A stretch of 6,620 nucleotides of DNA from an uncultured Erysipelotrichaceae bacterium (GTDB taxonomy: Bacteria > Bacillota_I > Bacilli_A > Erysipelotrichales > Erysipelotrichaceae): positions 1-6,620 of the forward strand of contig CACZTC010000126.1 of the NCBI GenBank assembly GCA_902784015.1. Direction: 5' to 3'. The notes under the pieces are model-generated. The model was not told the origin of the DNA, did no database searches, and worked only from the letters and a program-made list of their open reading frames with translations. Every line of letters begins with the position of its first letter. Position 1 is the first letter of the stretch. A program made the translations under genes and the position numbers. Of the stretch, positions 1-6,620 are shown in pieces.

Positions 1-561
<561 letters not shown>

Positions 562-576
562 TTACACCTTGTTTTT

Positions 577-582
577 ATTATA
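577..582 (-). promoter_or_regulatory. Candidate -10 box for gdhA
   Basis: The minus strand reads TATAAT here, a perfect -10 consensus, about 43 bases before the gdhA ATG and just past the terminator of the upstream gene. No good -35 hexamer sits at 17 bases; the equivalent position is inside the terminator stem (TAAATG). The location suits an independent gdhA promoter, but in such AT-rich sequence a lone -10 match is weak evidence. Confidence 0.4.
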
Positions 583-584
583 GA

Positions 585-612
585 AAAGAAAAAACGCATC
601 ATTTAGATGCGT
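585..612 (-). terminator. Intrinsic terminator of the c-di-GMP gene
   Basis: On the minus strand ACGCATC pairs perfectly with GATGCGT (plus positions 606-612 and 594-600) around a five-base loop, followed directly by a T-rich run (TTTTTT then CTTTTC). This is a standard Rho-independent terminator. The TGA stop of the signalling gene (601-599) lies at the loop/stem junction, so the last codons form the hairpin. It should separate the gene from gdhA. Confidence 0.85.
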
Positions 613-3600
613 CTGTTATAGCTTCCCTTAGCCATAATAGATATAATTTTTCTTTATCATTAGAAGTTAATGGGAAGATTGTTCCAGCCACACTACCTTC
701 TTTTTCACCACTTCCTGGATATATTCCTATATGTGTATAACCATCTAATTTATGTTTATCCGCTTCCACAAAGACATCAAGACGCGCATCCATTCTTTCT
801 TCAAGCATCTCCATTCCTTTTATCACATAATCTTTATGATCTTTTGGTATACCAAAGAAATCTGCGCACTCTTCATTCATCTGCATTATTTCTGATTTAT
901 TATCACCAATCTTTACAATAGCCAAGCCCCCAACCATCTTATTCAATTGATTAACACTAATTAATCTAGCATCTATTAATTCATCAAAGTGAACATCTTC
1001 AATTCTTCTTGTTTCTTCTGTTGGTGTACCTCTTAGAATATTATCTTCATTCATTAAACTAATTGCATCTTCAACTGGCATAGGACGATAGAAATAGAAA
1101 CCTTGGGCATAGCGACAATGCATACCAGTCAATTCATTAACTTGTTTATCTGTTTCAACCCCTTCAACCACGACAACCATGCCGATTAAATGGGCCATAC
1201 GGATAACTGTTTCAACAATATCTCTATCTGCTCCTTCTTCATCCATGCCATCAATGAATTTCTTATCTAGTTTTAATACATCTACATGCATATCACGTAA
1301 AGAATTCAAAGATGAATAGCCTTTTCCAAAGTCATCCATTAATATTGTGAAGCCTTTAGAATGTAATTCAGAAACACTTCTTTTAATAATATCTGGGTCT
1401 TTAGCATAAGCACTTTCTGTTACTTCTAATTGTATGAGCTCATGTGGTAAATCATATTTATCTACTAAATCAATGACTGTTTTAGCAACATCACCAAAGT
1501 GGAAGTCCACTCTAGATACATTGAATGATATTGGTAAAGGATCTATATCATTATCAATTAATTGTCTTTGCAGTTTACATACTTCTTCCCAAATATATAT
1601 ATCTAAAGCATGGATATATCCAGTTTCTTCCATCAAATCCACAAAGACTGCAGGTGAAATAATATCATTATCTTTAACCCATCTCACTAATGCTTCAAAG
1701 CCTACTATTTTCTTTGAGCGCATATCAACTTTAGGTTGTAGATAGAAGATGAATTCTTTTTCTCTAATTGCTTTTTCAATATCCATTAATAATAATTGGT
1801 CTTGTTGAGAGCGAATATATTGTGATTCATCAAAGAAAGCAACATGGTTAGTATAATTATTTTTAACGCTACTAATAATTAATAAAGCTCTTTCATATAA
1901 GACTGAACTTGGAACGGTCTTATCATTTGTAACACATACACCAAAAGCAGGAACGAAACCATTAGCTAGATGTAAATCATCAATCTGTTCTTCAATCCAA
2001 GATCTAATACCCTCTTGTGTCATATCATCGCTTGGTATTAATAACATAAAATTATCGCCACCAATATAACCAGCCAAGCCCCCAAAACGATGTACTGCTT
2101 CTTTGACCATTTGGGCTGTCATCTCTAATAATTTATCACCAGCTTTACGGCCAAAAATGCTGTTATATAATTTGAAATTATTTAAATCAATTGCGATCAT
2201 CGCTACAGCATAAGAATTTATTTTTTGTAGCCATATATCAGCACGACTAAATACTTCTTGACCACTATATAAATCAATATGCATATTATCAGTGCTAATA
2301 GATTCTTCTTTACCTTTTTGGTATAAATTTTGATGAAGAATACTTATATTTTTAATTGTGCTAATAACTTTAAAATCACCTTCATCTATATCAATAATAG
2401 ATAAAGTCTCTCTAACCCATTCCCAAGATCCTTCATTATTAGGAATTCTATATTCAATAGATAATTCACCATTAGGTTGTGATTTAATAATATTCTTTAC
2501 ATTACTATCCCAGAAATAGTTATAGTGCTTTTGATCATCAGGGTGTACATATTTCTTCATGATTAATTGATATGTTTCTTGTAACATACCAACATTAGCT
2601 AAATATTGGAAATGATTATCATAGCGATATAATATGCGATAACTATTTTCATCAAAGTCCAAAACAGATATCAATTCTATTGTTTGAATTGGTGCATCTT
2701 CTTCATCGACATCCTTAGTTGCAACTCCACTACTTCGATAAAATGTACGTTTAGAATCAAATACTTTTAAATCTGCTTTTCTTAATAAAGCATCTATTGA
2801 TGTACTCCAATTCTCCTCATATATATCGCCTAGTGCGATATCGATATTATTTTCTTTAAATATTTCTCTAACATTATTAATATGTTTTTGGAATATTTCT
2901 TCTTTTTGCCCAAATACTAATACAACAAATTCATCTCCGCCTAAACGATAGACATTATTATTACCAAATTCTTTGCTGAATACTTTAGCAATTTGAATTA
3001 ATACATCATCACCAACTGATTCACCTTCAATATTATTTATTTCTTTTAGATTCAAAGCATCGCCATAAAGGATGCCAATAGGCTCACCTAGATTATGTTC
3101 CTCGCTTGCTAGATATACCCCTTGTCTATTACCTACACCTGTTAATTTATCTTGAATACCAACTTTTTCTAAACGATCTTTTAAGCGTAAGGCATTCATT
3201 AATTGGCCAAGAATGAAAGATAGAATTGCGATATCTTCTTCATAACTATGTAATATTTCTTGCGGTGTATTTTCTACACATAAGAAACCTAAAACATCTT
3301 GTTCAAAAGGAATATCTATCGCAATAAATGTTTTAACATTTCTAGCTTTTAATATTTCATATACAAAGCCATATTCTTCTTTGATATATTCAATATCATC
3401 TATATATAAAGCATCAATGTCTGGATTATCATCTAATAAATTATTAACGATATCACCAGGAACTTCATGAAGCATGTCCATTTCGCTAGTGATACCATCT
3501 TTGCACCATTCTCTATAATAGTTATAATCACCACGTCTATTTTTCGCAAAAACATAAAAACGATCACAGTTTAAAGTATTAGCTGCGCTTTCTACTAATT

Positions 3601-3703
3601 GATCGATTGCTTCTTCAGGAGTAGTTTTCTTAAGAGCTTTATAAAAACAATCCTGCATTGAATACAACTGATTGTTTTCTTTAATATTAACTTTCTTTGT
3701 CAC
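599..3703 (-). CDS. GAF-GGDEF-PAS-GGDEF-EAL c-di-GMP synthase/phosphodiesterase
   Basis: This is a 1034-residue, apparently soluble signalling protein predicted to turn over cyclic di-GMP. Domains in order: GAF-like sensor (about 18-175); GGDEF (about 180-325) with DKLTGVGNR at 185-193, metal Asp D215, substrate residues N223 and D232, and an intact GGDEF at 255-259; PAS (about 343-455, with VHPDD and WEWVRETLS); second GGDEF (about 480-630) with D506 but GGDNF at 548-552, so probably inactive; EAL (about 640-885); and a C-terminal PAS-like segment (about 905-1034). The EAL catalytic set is complete: E670, N728, E760, D790, D791, K811, E847, Q867, with spacing equal to the RocR phosphodiesterase. 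No RxxD product-inhibition site precedes the first GGDEF. There are no transmembrane segments or signal peptide. The start is GTG (3703-3701) behind a strong GGAGG; the first internal ATG is codon 16. Which activity dominates cannot be read from the sequence. Confidence 0.95.
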   Translation of the reverse strand: MTKKVNIKENNQLYSMQDCFYKALKKTTPEEAIDQLVESAANTLNCDRFYVFAKNRRGDYNYYREWCKDGITSEMDMLHEVPGDIVNNLLDDNPDIDALYIDDIEYIKEEYGFVYEILKARNVKTFIAIDIPFEQDVLGFLCVENTPQEILHSYEEDIAILSFILGQLMNALRLKDRLEKVGIQDKLTGVGNRQGVYLASEEHNLGEPIGILYGDALNLKEINNIEGESVGDDVLIQIAKVFSKEFGNNNVYRLGGDEFVVLVFGQKEEIFQKHINNVREIFKENNIDIALGDIYEENWSTSIDALLRKADLKVFDSKRTFYRSSGVATKDVDEEDAPIQTIELISVLDFDENSYRILYRYDNHFQYLANVGMLQETYQLIMKKYVHPDDQKHYNYFWDSNVKNIIKSQPNGELSIEYRIPNNEGSWEWVRETLSIIDIDEGDFKVISTIKNISILHQNLYQKGKEESISTDNMHIDLYSGQEVFSRADIWLQKINSYAVAMIAIDLNNFKLYNSIFGRKAGDKLLEMTAQMVKEAVHRFGGLAGYIGGDNFMLLIPSDDMTQEGIRSWIEEQIDDLHLANGFVPAFGVCVTNDKTVPSSVLYERALLIISSVKNNYTNHVAFFDESQYIRSQQDQLLLMDIEKAIREKEFIFYLQPKVDMRSKKIVGFEALVRWVKDNDIISPAVFVDLMEETGYIHALDIYIWEEVCKLQRQLIDNDIDPLPISFNVSRVDFHFGDVAKTVIDLVDKYDLPHELIQLEVTESAYAKDPDIIKRSVSELHSKGFTILMDDFGKGYSSLNSLRDMHVDVLKLDKKFIDGMDEEGADRDIVETVIRMAHLIGMVVVVEGVETDKQVNELTGMHCRYAQGFYFYRPMPVEDAISLMNEDNILRGTPTEETRRIEDVHFDELIDARLISVNQLNKMVGGLAIVKIGDNKSEIMQMNEECADFFGIPKDHKDYVIKGMEMLEERMDARLDVFVEADKHKLDGYTHIGIYPGSGEKEGSVAGTIFPLTSNDKEKLYLLWLREAITDASK

Positions 3704-3710
3704 AAGTCCC

Positions 3711-3715
3711 CCTCC
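3711..3715 (-). promoter_or_regulatory. Shine-Dalgarno site that fixes the GTG start
   Basis: The minus strand reads GGAGG inside AGGGAGGGGG, seven bases before GTG at 3703-3701. This strong match supports the GTG start over the ATG at codon 16, and implies efficient translation despite the non-ATG start. Confidence 0.85.
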
Positions 3716-3742
3716 CTATTTTTGTAGCAATATACATCTTAC

Positions 3743-3775
3743 ACTTATATTTTATAAGTTTTTTTTCGAAAAAAA
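3743..3775. promoter_or_regulatory. Two adjacent perfect palindromes in the divergent promoter region
   Basis: Within the 128-bp gap between the divergent signalling and alkD-like genes, ACTTATA-TTT-TATAAGT (3743-3759) is a perfect inverted repeat with a three-base centre. It is followed at once by TTTTTTTCGAAAAAAA (3760-3775), a perfect 16-bp palindrome. The minus-strand half of the first contains TATAAA, a possible -10 for the signalling gene, about 50 bases before its GTG. An operator for a dimeric regulator overlapping that promoter is a reasonable inference. Chance symmetry in AT-rich DNA is the alternative. Confidence 0.4.
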
Positions 3776-3801
3776 TGACATTTTGATTTTTAACTTATTA
3801 T
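3775..3801 (+). promoter_or_regulatory. Tentative promoter for the alkD-like gene
   Basis: ATGACA (3775-3780) differs from the -35 consensus at one position, and TATTAT (3796-3801) is a good -10, but the spacer is only 15 bases. The 17-base alternative, TTATTC (3798-3803), is a poorer -10. The site would start transcription about 20-25 bases before the gene's ATG. It is weak, but it is the best plus-strand candidate in the gap. Confidence 0.3.
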
Positions 3802-3831
3802 TCATCAAAAAAAACATGTTAGGATATTTAT

Positions 3832-4509
3832 ATGAAAAATATAAATAATCTTCTTAAGTCTTATAAAGACGAAAAATATCGCCTATTTTCATCCAAATTA
3901 ATTCCAAATATCAATCAAAAATATATCATTGGTGTGCGTAGCCCTATTTTGAAAGATATTGCCAAAAATATGGATGATAAAAATATTAAAAAATATTTTT
4001 TAGAATTACCACATAAATATCATGAAGAAAATATGCTTCATGGCTACTTAATAAATAGAATAAAGAATTATGAAGAAACAATAAAAGAGATAAATAACTT
4101 CTTACCTTATGTAGATAACTGGGCAGTTTGCGATACAATCAAACCAAAATCATTTAATAAGAATCATAATTTATTAATCAAAGATATTAAAAAATGGCTA
4201 AAGTCTAAAGATATTTATACAAGAAGATTAGCGGTTAATATGTTGATGACTCATTTTTTAAATGATGACTTTAAAATAGAATATCTTGAATTAGTTAAGA
4301 AAGTTAAAAATGATGATTATTACATAATGATGATGTGCGCTTGGTATTATGCTACAGCTTTAGCTAAACAATATGATAGTACTATCATTTATTTTAATAA
4401 GCATCTATTAGATAAAGAAGTACATAATAAAGCAATTCAAAAAGCTATAGAATCATATCGTATTAATAATGATAAAAAAGAAATATTAAAAAAGCTAAAA
4501 ATATCATAG
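3832..4509 (+). CDS. AlkD-like DNA alkylation repair glycosylase
   Basis: This 225-residue, Lys-rich, all-helical cytoplasmic protein belongs to the DNA alkylation repair family of HEAT-like repeat glycosylases (Bacillus cereus AlkD, about 237 residues). The family removes 3-methyladenine, 7-methylguanine and some bulky cationic lesions from DNA without flipping the base. The diagnostic segment YVDNWAVCDTIKPKSF gives W97 and D101, spaced like AlkD W109 and D113. R132 and W171 match the AlkD R148-W187 spacing of 39, while the D-to-R distance is four residues shorter than in AlkD. The catalytic Asp and both aromatic residues are therefore probably kept. AGGA (3821-3824) lies 7 bases before the ATG. 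The stop is followed after 24 bases by the MATE gene, suggesting cotranscription. Family assignment is strong. Exact substrate is unknown, and some AlkD paralogs have lost activity. Confidence 0.9.
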   Translation: MKNINNLLKSYKDEKYRLFSSKLIPNINQKYIIGVRSPILKDIAKNMDDKNIKKYFLELPHKYHEENMLHGYLINRIKNYEETIKEINNFLPYVDNWAVCDTIKPKSFNKNHNLLIKDIKKWLKSKDIYTRRLAVNMLMTHFLNDDFKIEYLELVKKVKNDDYYIMMMCAWYYATALAKQYDSTIIYFNKHLLDKEVHNKAIQKAIESYRINNDKKEILKKLKIS

Positions 4510-4512
4510 TAG

Positions 4513-4521
4513 TGATATAAT
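4513..4521 (+). promoter_or_regulatory. Extended -10 promoter just before the MATE gene
   Basis: TGATATAAT is a perfect extended -10 (TGn-TATAAT), lying between the alkD-like stop (4509) and the MATE ATG (4534). No recognisable -35 sits 17 bases upstream, which extended -10 promoters tolerate. Transcription would start near 4528, leaving a leader of only about 6 bases. It would let the exporter be expressed apart from the repair gene. Confidence 0.5.
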
Positions 4522-4533
4522 GCTCTATATATT

Positions 4534-5892
4534 ATGAGCGAAAGTCTAATAGTAGAAAAAAATATCTTATTTAAAGAAGCTATCAAGATGGCTTGGCCAG
4601 CTGTTCTAGAAAGCTTTTTTATTTCTTTAGCTGGTATTATTGATACTTTCATGGTTTCAACCTTAGGTACTTTTGCAGTAGCAGCAGTTGGCTTAACTAC
4701 GCAACCTAAATTTATTATGTTAGCTCCTTTCTTTGCGTGTAATATTGCTGTATCAGCACTAGTCGCGCGAAGAAGAGGACAAAATAATAAAAGGAACGCA
4801 AATGAAATATTATTAACTGCATTAACTTATGTATTTATCATGAATCTTATTATTACTTTAATTGGTTTCTTTTATGCCCCACAAATTATTAGATTATGTG
4901 GTTCTAATATAGATACCCATGATGCAGCAGTGACATATTTTAGGGTTATTACTTTAGGTATGTTTTTCAATGTTGTTTCTATTTCAATTAATGCAGCTCA
5001 AAGAGGATCAGGTAATACCAGAATAGCTATGACTACTAATATAACTTCTAGTATTGTAAATGTAATATTTAATTATCTACTTATTCAAGGCCATTTAGGT
5101 TTTCCAAGACTAGAATTATTTGGTGCTGCTTTTGCGACTGTATTAGGAACAGTTGTGGCTTTTGGGATGAGTTTACATTCTTTATTTGTTAAAACTAGCT
5201 ATGTTTCTTTGCCTTATATCTATAAAGAAAAGATAAAACCAAAATTAGAAACATTTAGAAATATATATCGTTTGGCTATTAATTTCTTTGTGGAGAATAT
5301 CGCGATGCGTGTTGGTTTTTTATTCACTGCAGTATTAGCAGCTAAACTAGGAACTGATGCTTTTGCGGTTCATCAAGTTGGCATGAATTTTTTGGGTCTA
5401 GGTTTCTCATTTGGTGATGGTATGCAAGTAGCTGCTGTTGCATTAATTGGTAGATCATTAGGCGAAAGACAATTAAAAAAGGCTAAAGAATATGGAAATG
5501 TTTGTCAACAAATCGGTTTATTTATTTCATTATTCTTAGCTTTTATTCTCTTCTTTTTTGGCAGATGGATCTTCTCTTTCTTCTTTTCTGATGCCTCCGT
5601 TTTAGATTTAGGAGTTATAGTTAGTAGATATATTATGGTTATTGTATTATTCCAAATATCACAAGTTATTTTTGGCGGTTGTCTTAGAGCTGCTGGAGAT
5701 GCTAGATATACATTATTCTCTTCACTTATTAGTGTAACTTTTATAAGATCTATCACAACTTGGTTATTAGTATCTATCTTCTTATTTGGCATACATGGTG
5801 TATGGCTTGGTATATTAGCTGATCAAGTATCTAGATTCATATTATTATCAATTAGATTCAAACAAGGACATTGGGTAGAATTACAGATATAA
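4534..5892 (+). CDS. MATE family efflux transporter
   Basis: This 452-residue inner-membrane protein has about twelve hydrophobic helices and the size of MATE transporters (usually 440-480). These export drugs or other organic compounds using a Na+ or H+ gradient. Helix 1 (about 19-43) carries the conserved Asp (D37 in GIIDTFMVS). The internal two-fold repeat of the family is visible as INAAQRGSGNTRIAM (152-166) in the N half and FGGCLRAAGDARYTL (380-394) in the C half. The Arg-rich loop VARRRGQNNKRNANE follows helix 2. The ATG at 4534 is the only possible standard start: an in-frame TGA lies at 4513-4515, and starting at codon 19 would remove the usual cytoplasmic N-terminus before helix 1. 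No Shine-Dalgarno is present. It follows the alkD-like gene by 24 bases and precedes the next gene by 16. Substrate is unknown, and DinF-, NorM- and MepA-type subgroups cannot be separated here. Confidence 0.95.
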   Translation: MSESLIVEKNILFKEAIKMAWPAVLESFFISLAGIIDTFMVSTLGTFAVAAVGLTTQPKFIMLAPFFACNIAVSALVARRRGQNNKRNANEILLTALTYVFIMNLIITLIGFFYAPQIIRLCGSNIDTHDAAVTYFRVITLGMFFNVVSISINAAQRGSGNTRIAMTTNITSSIVNVIFNYLLIQGHLGFPRLELFGAAFATVLGTVVAFGMSLHSLFVKTSYVSLPYIYKEKIKPKLETFRNIYRLAINFFVENIAMRVGFLFTAVLAAKLGTDAFAVHQVGMNFLGLGFSFGDGMQVAAVALIGRSLGERQLKKAKEYGNVCQQIGLFISLFLAFILFFFGRWIFSFFFSDASVLDLGVIVSRYIMVIVLFQISQVIFGGCLRAAGDARYTLFSSLISVTFIRSITTWLLVSIFLFGIHGVWLGILADQVSRFILLSIRFKQGHWVELQI

Positions 5893-5908
5893 AAATAAAG
5901 GATGAAGT

Positions 5909-6436
5909 ATGAACAACAAACCTAATAATAATGAAGATAATATGGCTATTGGTATGGCTTTAGGACTATGCATTGGTGCAGCAATTGGATCTATCACAAA
6001 GAATATTGGCTTATGGATTTCGGTAGGCTTATGTCTAGGTGTAGCCTTTGGTAGCGCCTTTAGTAACTCAGATAATAATGAAGCTTTAGATAATATTATT
6101 ATCAAATTTAATCGCGAAGCAGTATGTATGGGTGATGATATTTATAATGACATCTATAAGATTGAAATGCCAGCTAATGCCGCTCTTGGTGATCTAATGA
6201 ATGTAGTTAGATATGGCGGTAGTGGAAATGACTGGCATATTACTTCTGGCTATAAATGGGATATATACACAAATATTGGCAAAATCGCCACCATTAATCC
6301 CCAAATAGAAAAAGTAATATATTATGAAAAAAAGAAGGACACTCTTTTATCTGACTTAGACATTAAATGGATATATGCGGCACGGGAAATAGATGAAATA
6401 GATATTAATAGATTAGAAGATATTTTTAGAGACTAA
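5909..6436 (+). CDS. Small membrane protein with glycine zippers, unknown C-terminal domain
   Basis: I do not recognise this 175-residue protein. A polar, Asn-rich N-terminus (1-11) is followed by two hydrophobic stretches (about 12-29 and 32-51) forming a helical hairpin. The first has glycines every fourth residue (G15, G19, G23, G27) and the second repeats this (G40, G44, G48), classic glycine zippers that favour tight helix packing or oligomerisation in membranes. Residues 60-175 are soluble, mixed alpha/beta in appearance, with AVCMGDDIYNDIYKIEMP (71-88), VVRYGGSGNDWHI (99-111) and DIKWIYAAREID (151-162) as likely conserved blocks. AAGGA (5898-5902) lies 6 bases before the ATG, and the gene starts 16 bases after the MATE stop, so cotranscription is likely. 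No signal peptide cleavage site is evident. An accessory or immunity-like role is possible but unsupported. That this is a real gene is well supported by its start, spacing and composition. Confidence 0.8.
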   Translation: MNNKPNNNEDNMAIGMALGLCIGAAIGSITKNIGLWISVGLCLGVAFGSAFSNSDNNEALDNIIIKFNREAVCMGDDIYNDIYKIEMPANAALGDLMNVVRYGGSGNDWHITSGYKWDIYTNIGKIATINPQIEKVIYYEKKKDTLLSDLDIKWIYAAREIDEIDINRLEDIFRD

Positions 6437-6455
6437 TAAAAAATATAAATAAGTA

Positions 6456-6484
6456 TTGTTTTGTGAATAAATATATGATATTAT
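6456..6484 (+). promoter_or_regulatory. Promoter of tRNA-Glu
   Basis: TTGTTT (6456-6461) and TATTAT (6479-6484) are separated by exactly 17 bases, matching a vegetative sigma factor promoter with four and five of six consensus bases. The predicted start near 6491 is about four bases before the mature tRNA, as is common for tRNA genes. No terminator is visible between the preceding gene's stop and this site, so some read-through from the operon may also occur. Confidence 0.7.
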
Positions 6485-6494
6485 CCTAAGGCAC

Positions 6495-6571
6495 GGCGCG
6501 TTGGTGAAGCGGCTTAACACACCGCCCTTTCACGGCGGCACTCACGGGTGCGAATCCCGTACGCGTCACCA
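6495..6571 (+). tRNA. tRNA-Glu (anticodon TTC)
   Basis: A complete cloverleaf can be folded. Acceptor GGCGCGT (6495-6501) pairs with ACGCGTC (6561-6567), with one G-T wobble. The D stem is GTG/CAC. The anticodon stem CCGCC (6522-6526) pairs with GGCGG (6534-6538) around loop CTTTCAC, with anticodon TTC at 6529-6531, reading GAA/GAG. A five-base variable loop precedes the T stem ACGGG/CCCGT. The discriminator is A and the CCA end is encoded. Overall it resembles Bacillus tRNA-Glu. One oddity is the T-loop TGCGAAT, with G at position 55 where nearly all tRNAs have T (pseudouridine in the RNA). Besides translation, Glu-tRNA(Glu) feeds the C5 route to haem in organisms that have it. Confidence 0.97.
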
Positions 6572-6580
6572 TATTATAAG

Positions 6581-6607
6581 AAACTCAATCATTAGGTTGA
6601 GTTTTTT
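6581..6607 (+). terminator. Intrinsic terminator of tRNA-Glu
   Basis: AAACTCAATC (6581-6590) pairs with GGTTGAGTTT (6595-6604) as a ten-pair stem with one T-G wobble and an ATTA loop, running into a six-T tract (6602-6607). It lies ten bases after the encoded CCA, so the tRNA is a single-gene transcript unless the promoter is read through from the left. Confidence 0.88.
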
Positions 6608-6620
6608 ATTGCACTTTTTA

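Noticed and set aside
670..921. Open frame of 83 codons on the plus strand inside the signalling gene
   Set aside because: It lies opposite a well-supported coding region, has no ribosome binding site and reads as low-complexity hydrophobic sequence.
1434..1745. Open frame of 103 codons on the plus strand opposite the EAL region
   Set aside because: It is a shadow of the EAL-coding strand; the Ser/Thr-rich product resembles no protein family and has no start signal.
3743..3766. Intrinsic terminator on the plus strand (hairpin plus T-run)
   Set aside because: No plus-strand gene lies upstream for it to end, and the stem is almost entirely A-T, so it is listed as a palindromic regulatory candidate instead.
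3704..3831. Possible c-di-GMP or other riboswitch in the leader of the signalling gene
   Set aside because: The gap is only 128 bases, AT-rich and without the conserved paired elements of known riboswitches; the symmetry present is better read as DNA palindromes.
4437..4652. Minus-strand open frame spanning the alkD-like/MATE junction
   Set aside because: It overlaps two confident genes on the other strand and has no supporting start site.
5505..6105. Minus-strand open frames opposite the end of the MATE gene and the start of the zipper gene
   Set aside because: Both are shadows of transmembrane-coding sequence with no ribosome binding sites or recognisable domains.
6437..6455. Terminator after the zipper gene
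   Set aside because: No inverted repeat precedes the A/T-rich stretch, so the end of this transcript is unresolved.
6495..6571. tRNA 3' end as a mobile-element attachment site
   Set aside because: No integrase gene and no repeated copy of the tRNA 3' end occurs in the window.

Overview
The window looks like chromosome from a low-GC Bacillota (Firmicutes). It is very AT-rich, favours AGA arginine codons and A/T third positions, and has Shine-Dalgarno sites, a GTG start and intrinsic terminators. TGG encodes Trp and TGA serves as a stop, so this is the standard bacterial code and not a Mycoplasma/Spiroplasma-type code. A gut-type Erysipelotrichales-like or Clostridia-like host is plausible from the protein styles, but the genus cannot be fixed from the sequence alone.

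Layout. Two genes lie on the minus strand at the left. The first 534 bases are the N-terminal 178 codons of a glutamate dehydrogenase (gdhA) cut by the window edge. Upstream of it on the same strand is a 1034-codon cyclic-di-GMP signalling gene (GAF - GGDEF - PAS - degenerate GGDEF - EAL - PAS-like). A terminator whose stem contains the signalling gene's own stop codon separates them, so they are probably separate transcription units. A divergent intergenic region of 128 bp holds two adjacent perfect palindromes. To its right, three plus-strand genes are closely packed: an AlkD-like DNA alkylation repair glycosylase, a 12-helix MATE exporter, and a small membrane protein with glycine zippers and an unrecognised C-terminal domain. 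A tRNA-Glu(UUC) with its own promoter and terminator closes the window.

How the parts relate. The signalling protein should sense an unknown input through its GAF and PAS modules. It keeps the residues expected for both making (first GGDEF) and degrading (EAL) c-di-GMP. The plus-strand trio combines DNA base-damage repair with small-molecule export, a pairing that would suit resistance to a DNA-damaging compound, but this is inference only. The MATE gene has no Shine-Dalgarno site and carries a perfect extended -10 element just upstream of its ATG, suggesting an internal promoter with a very short or absent leader. I see no mobile elements, CRISPR arrays or phage genes. Nothing here is clearly a new system. 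The best leads are the unknown glycine-zipper protein beside the exporter, the palindromic divergent promoter region, and the tRNA-Glu that lacks the usual U55.
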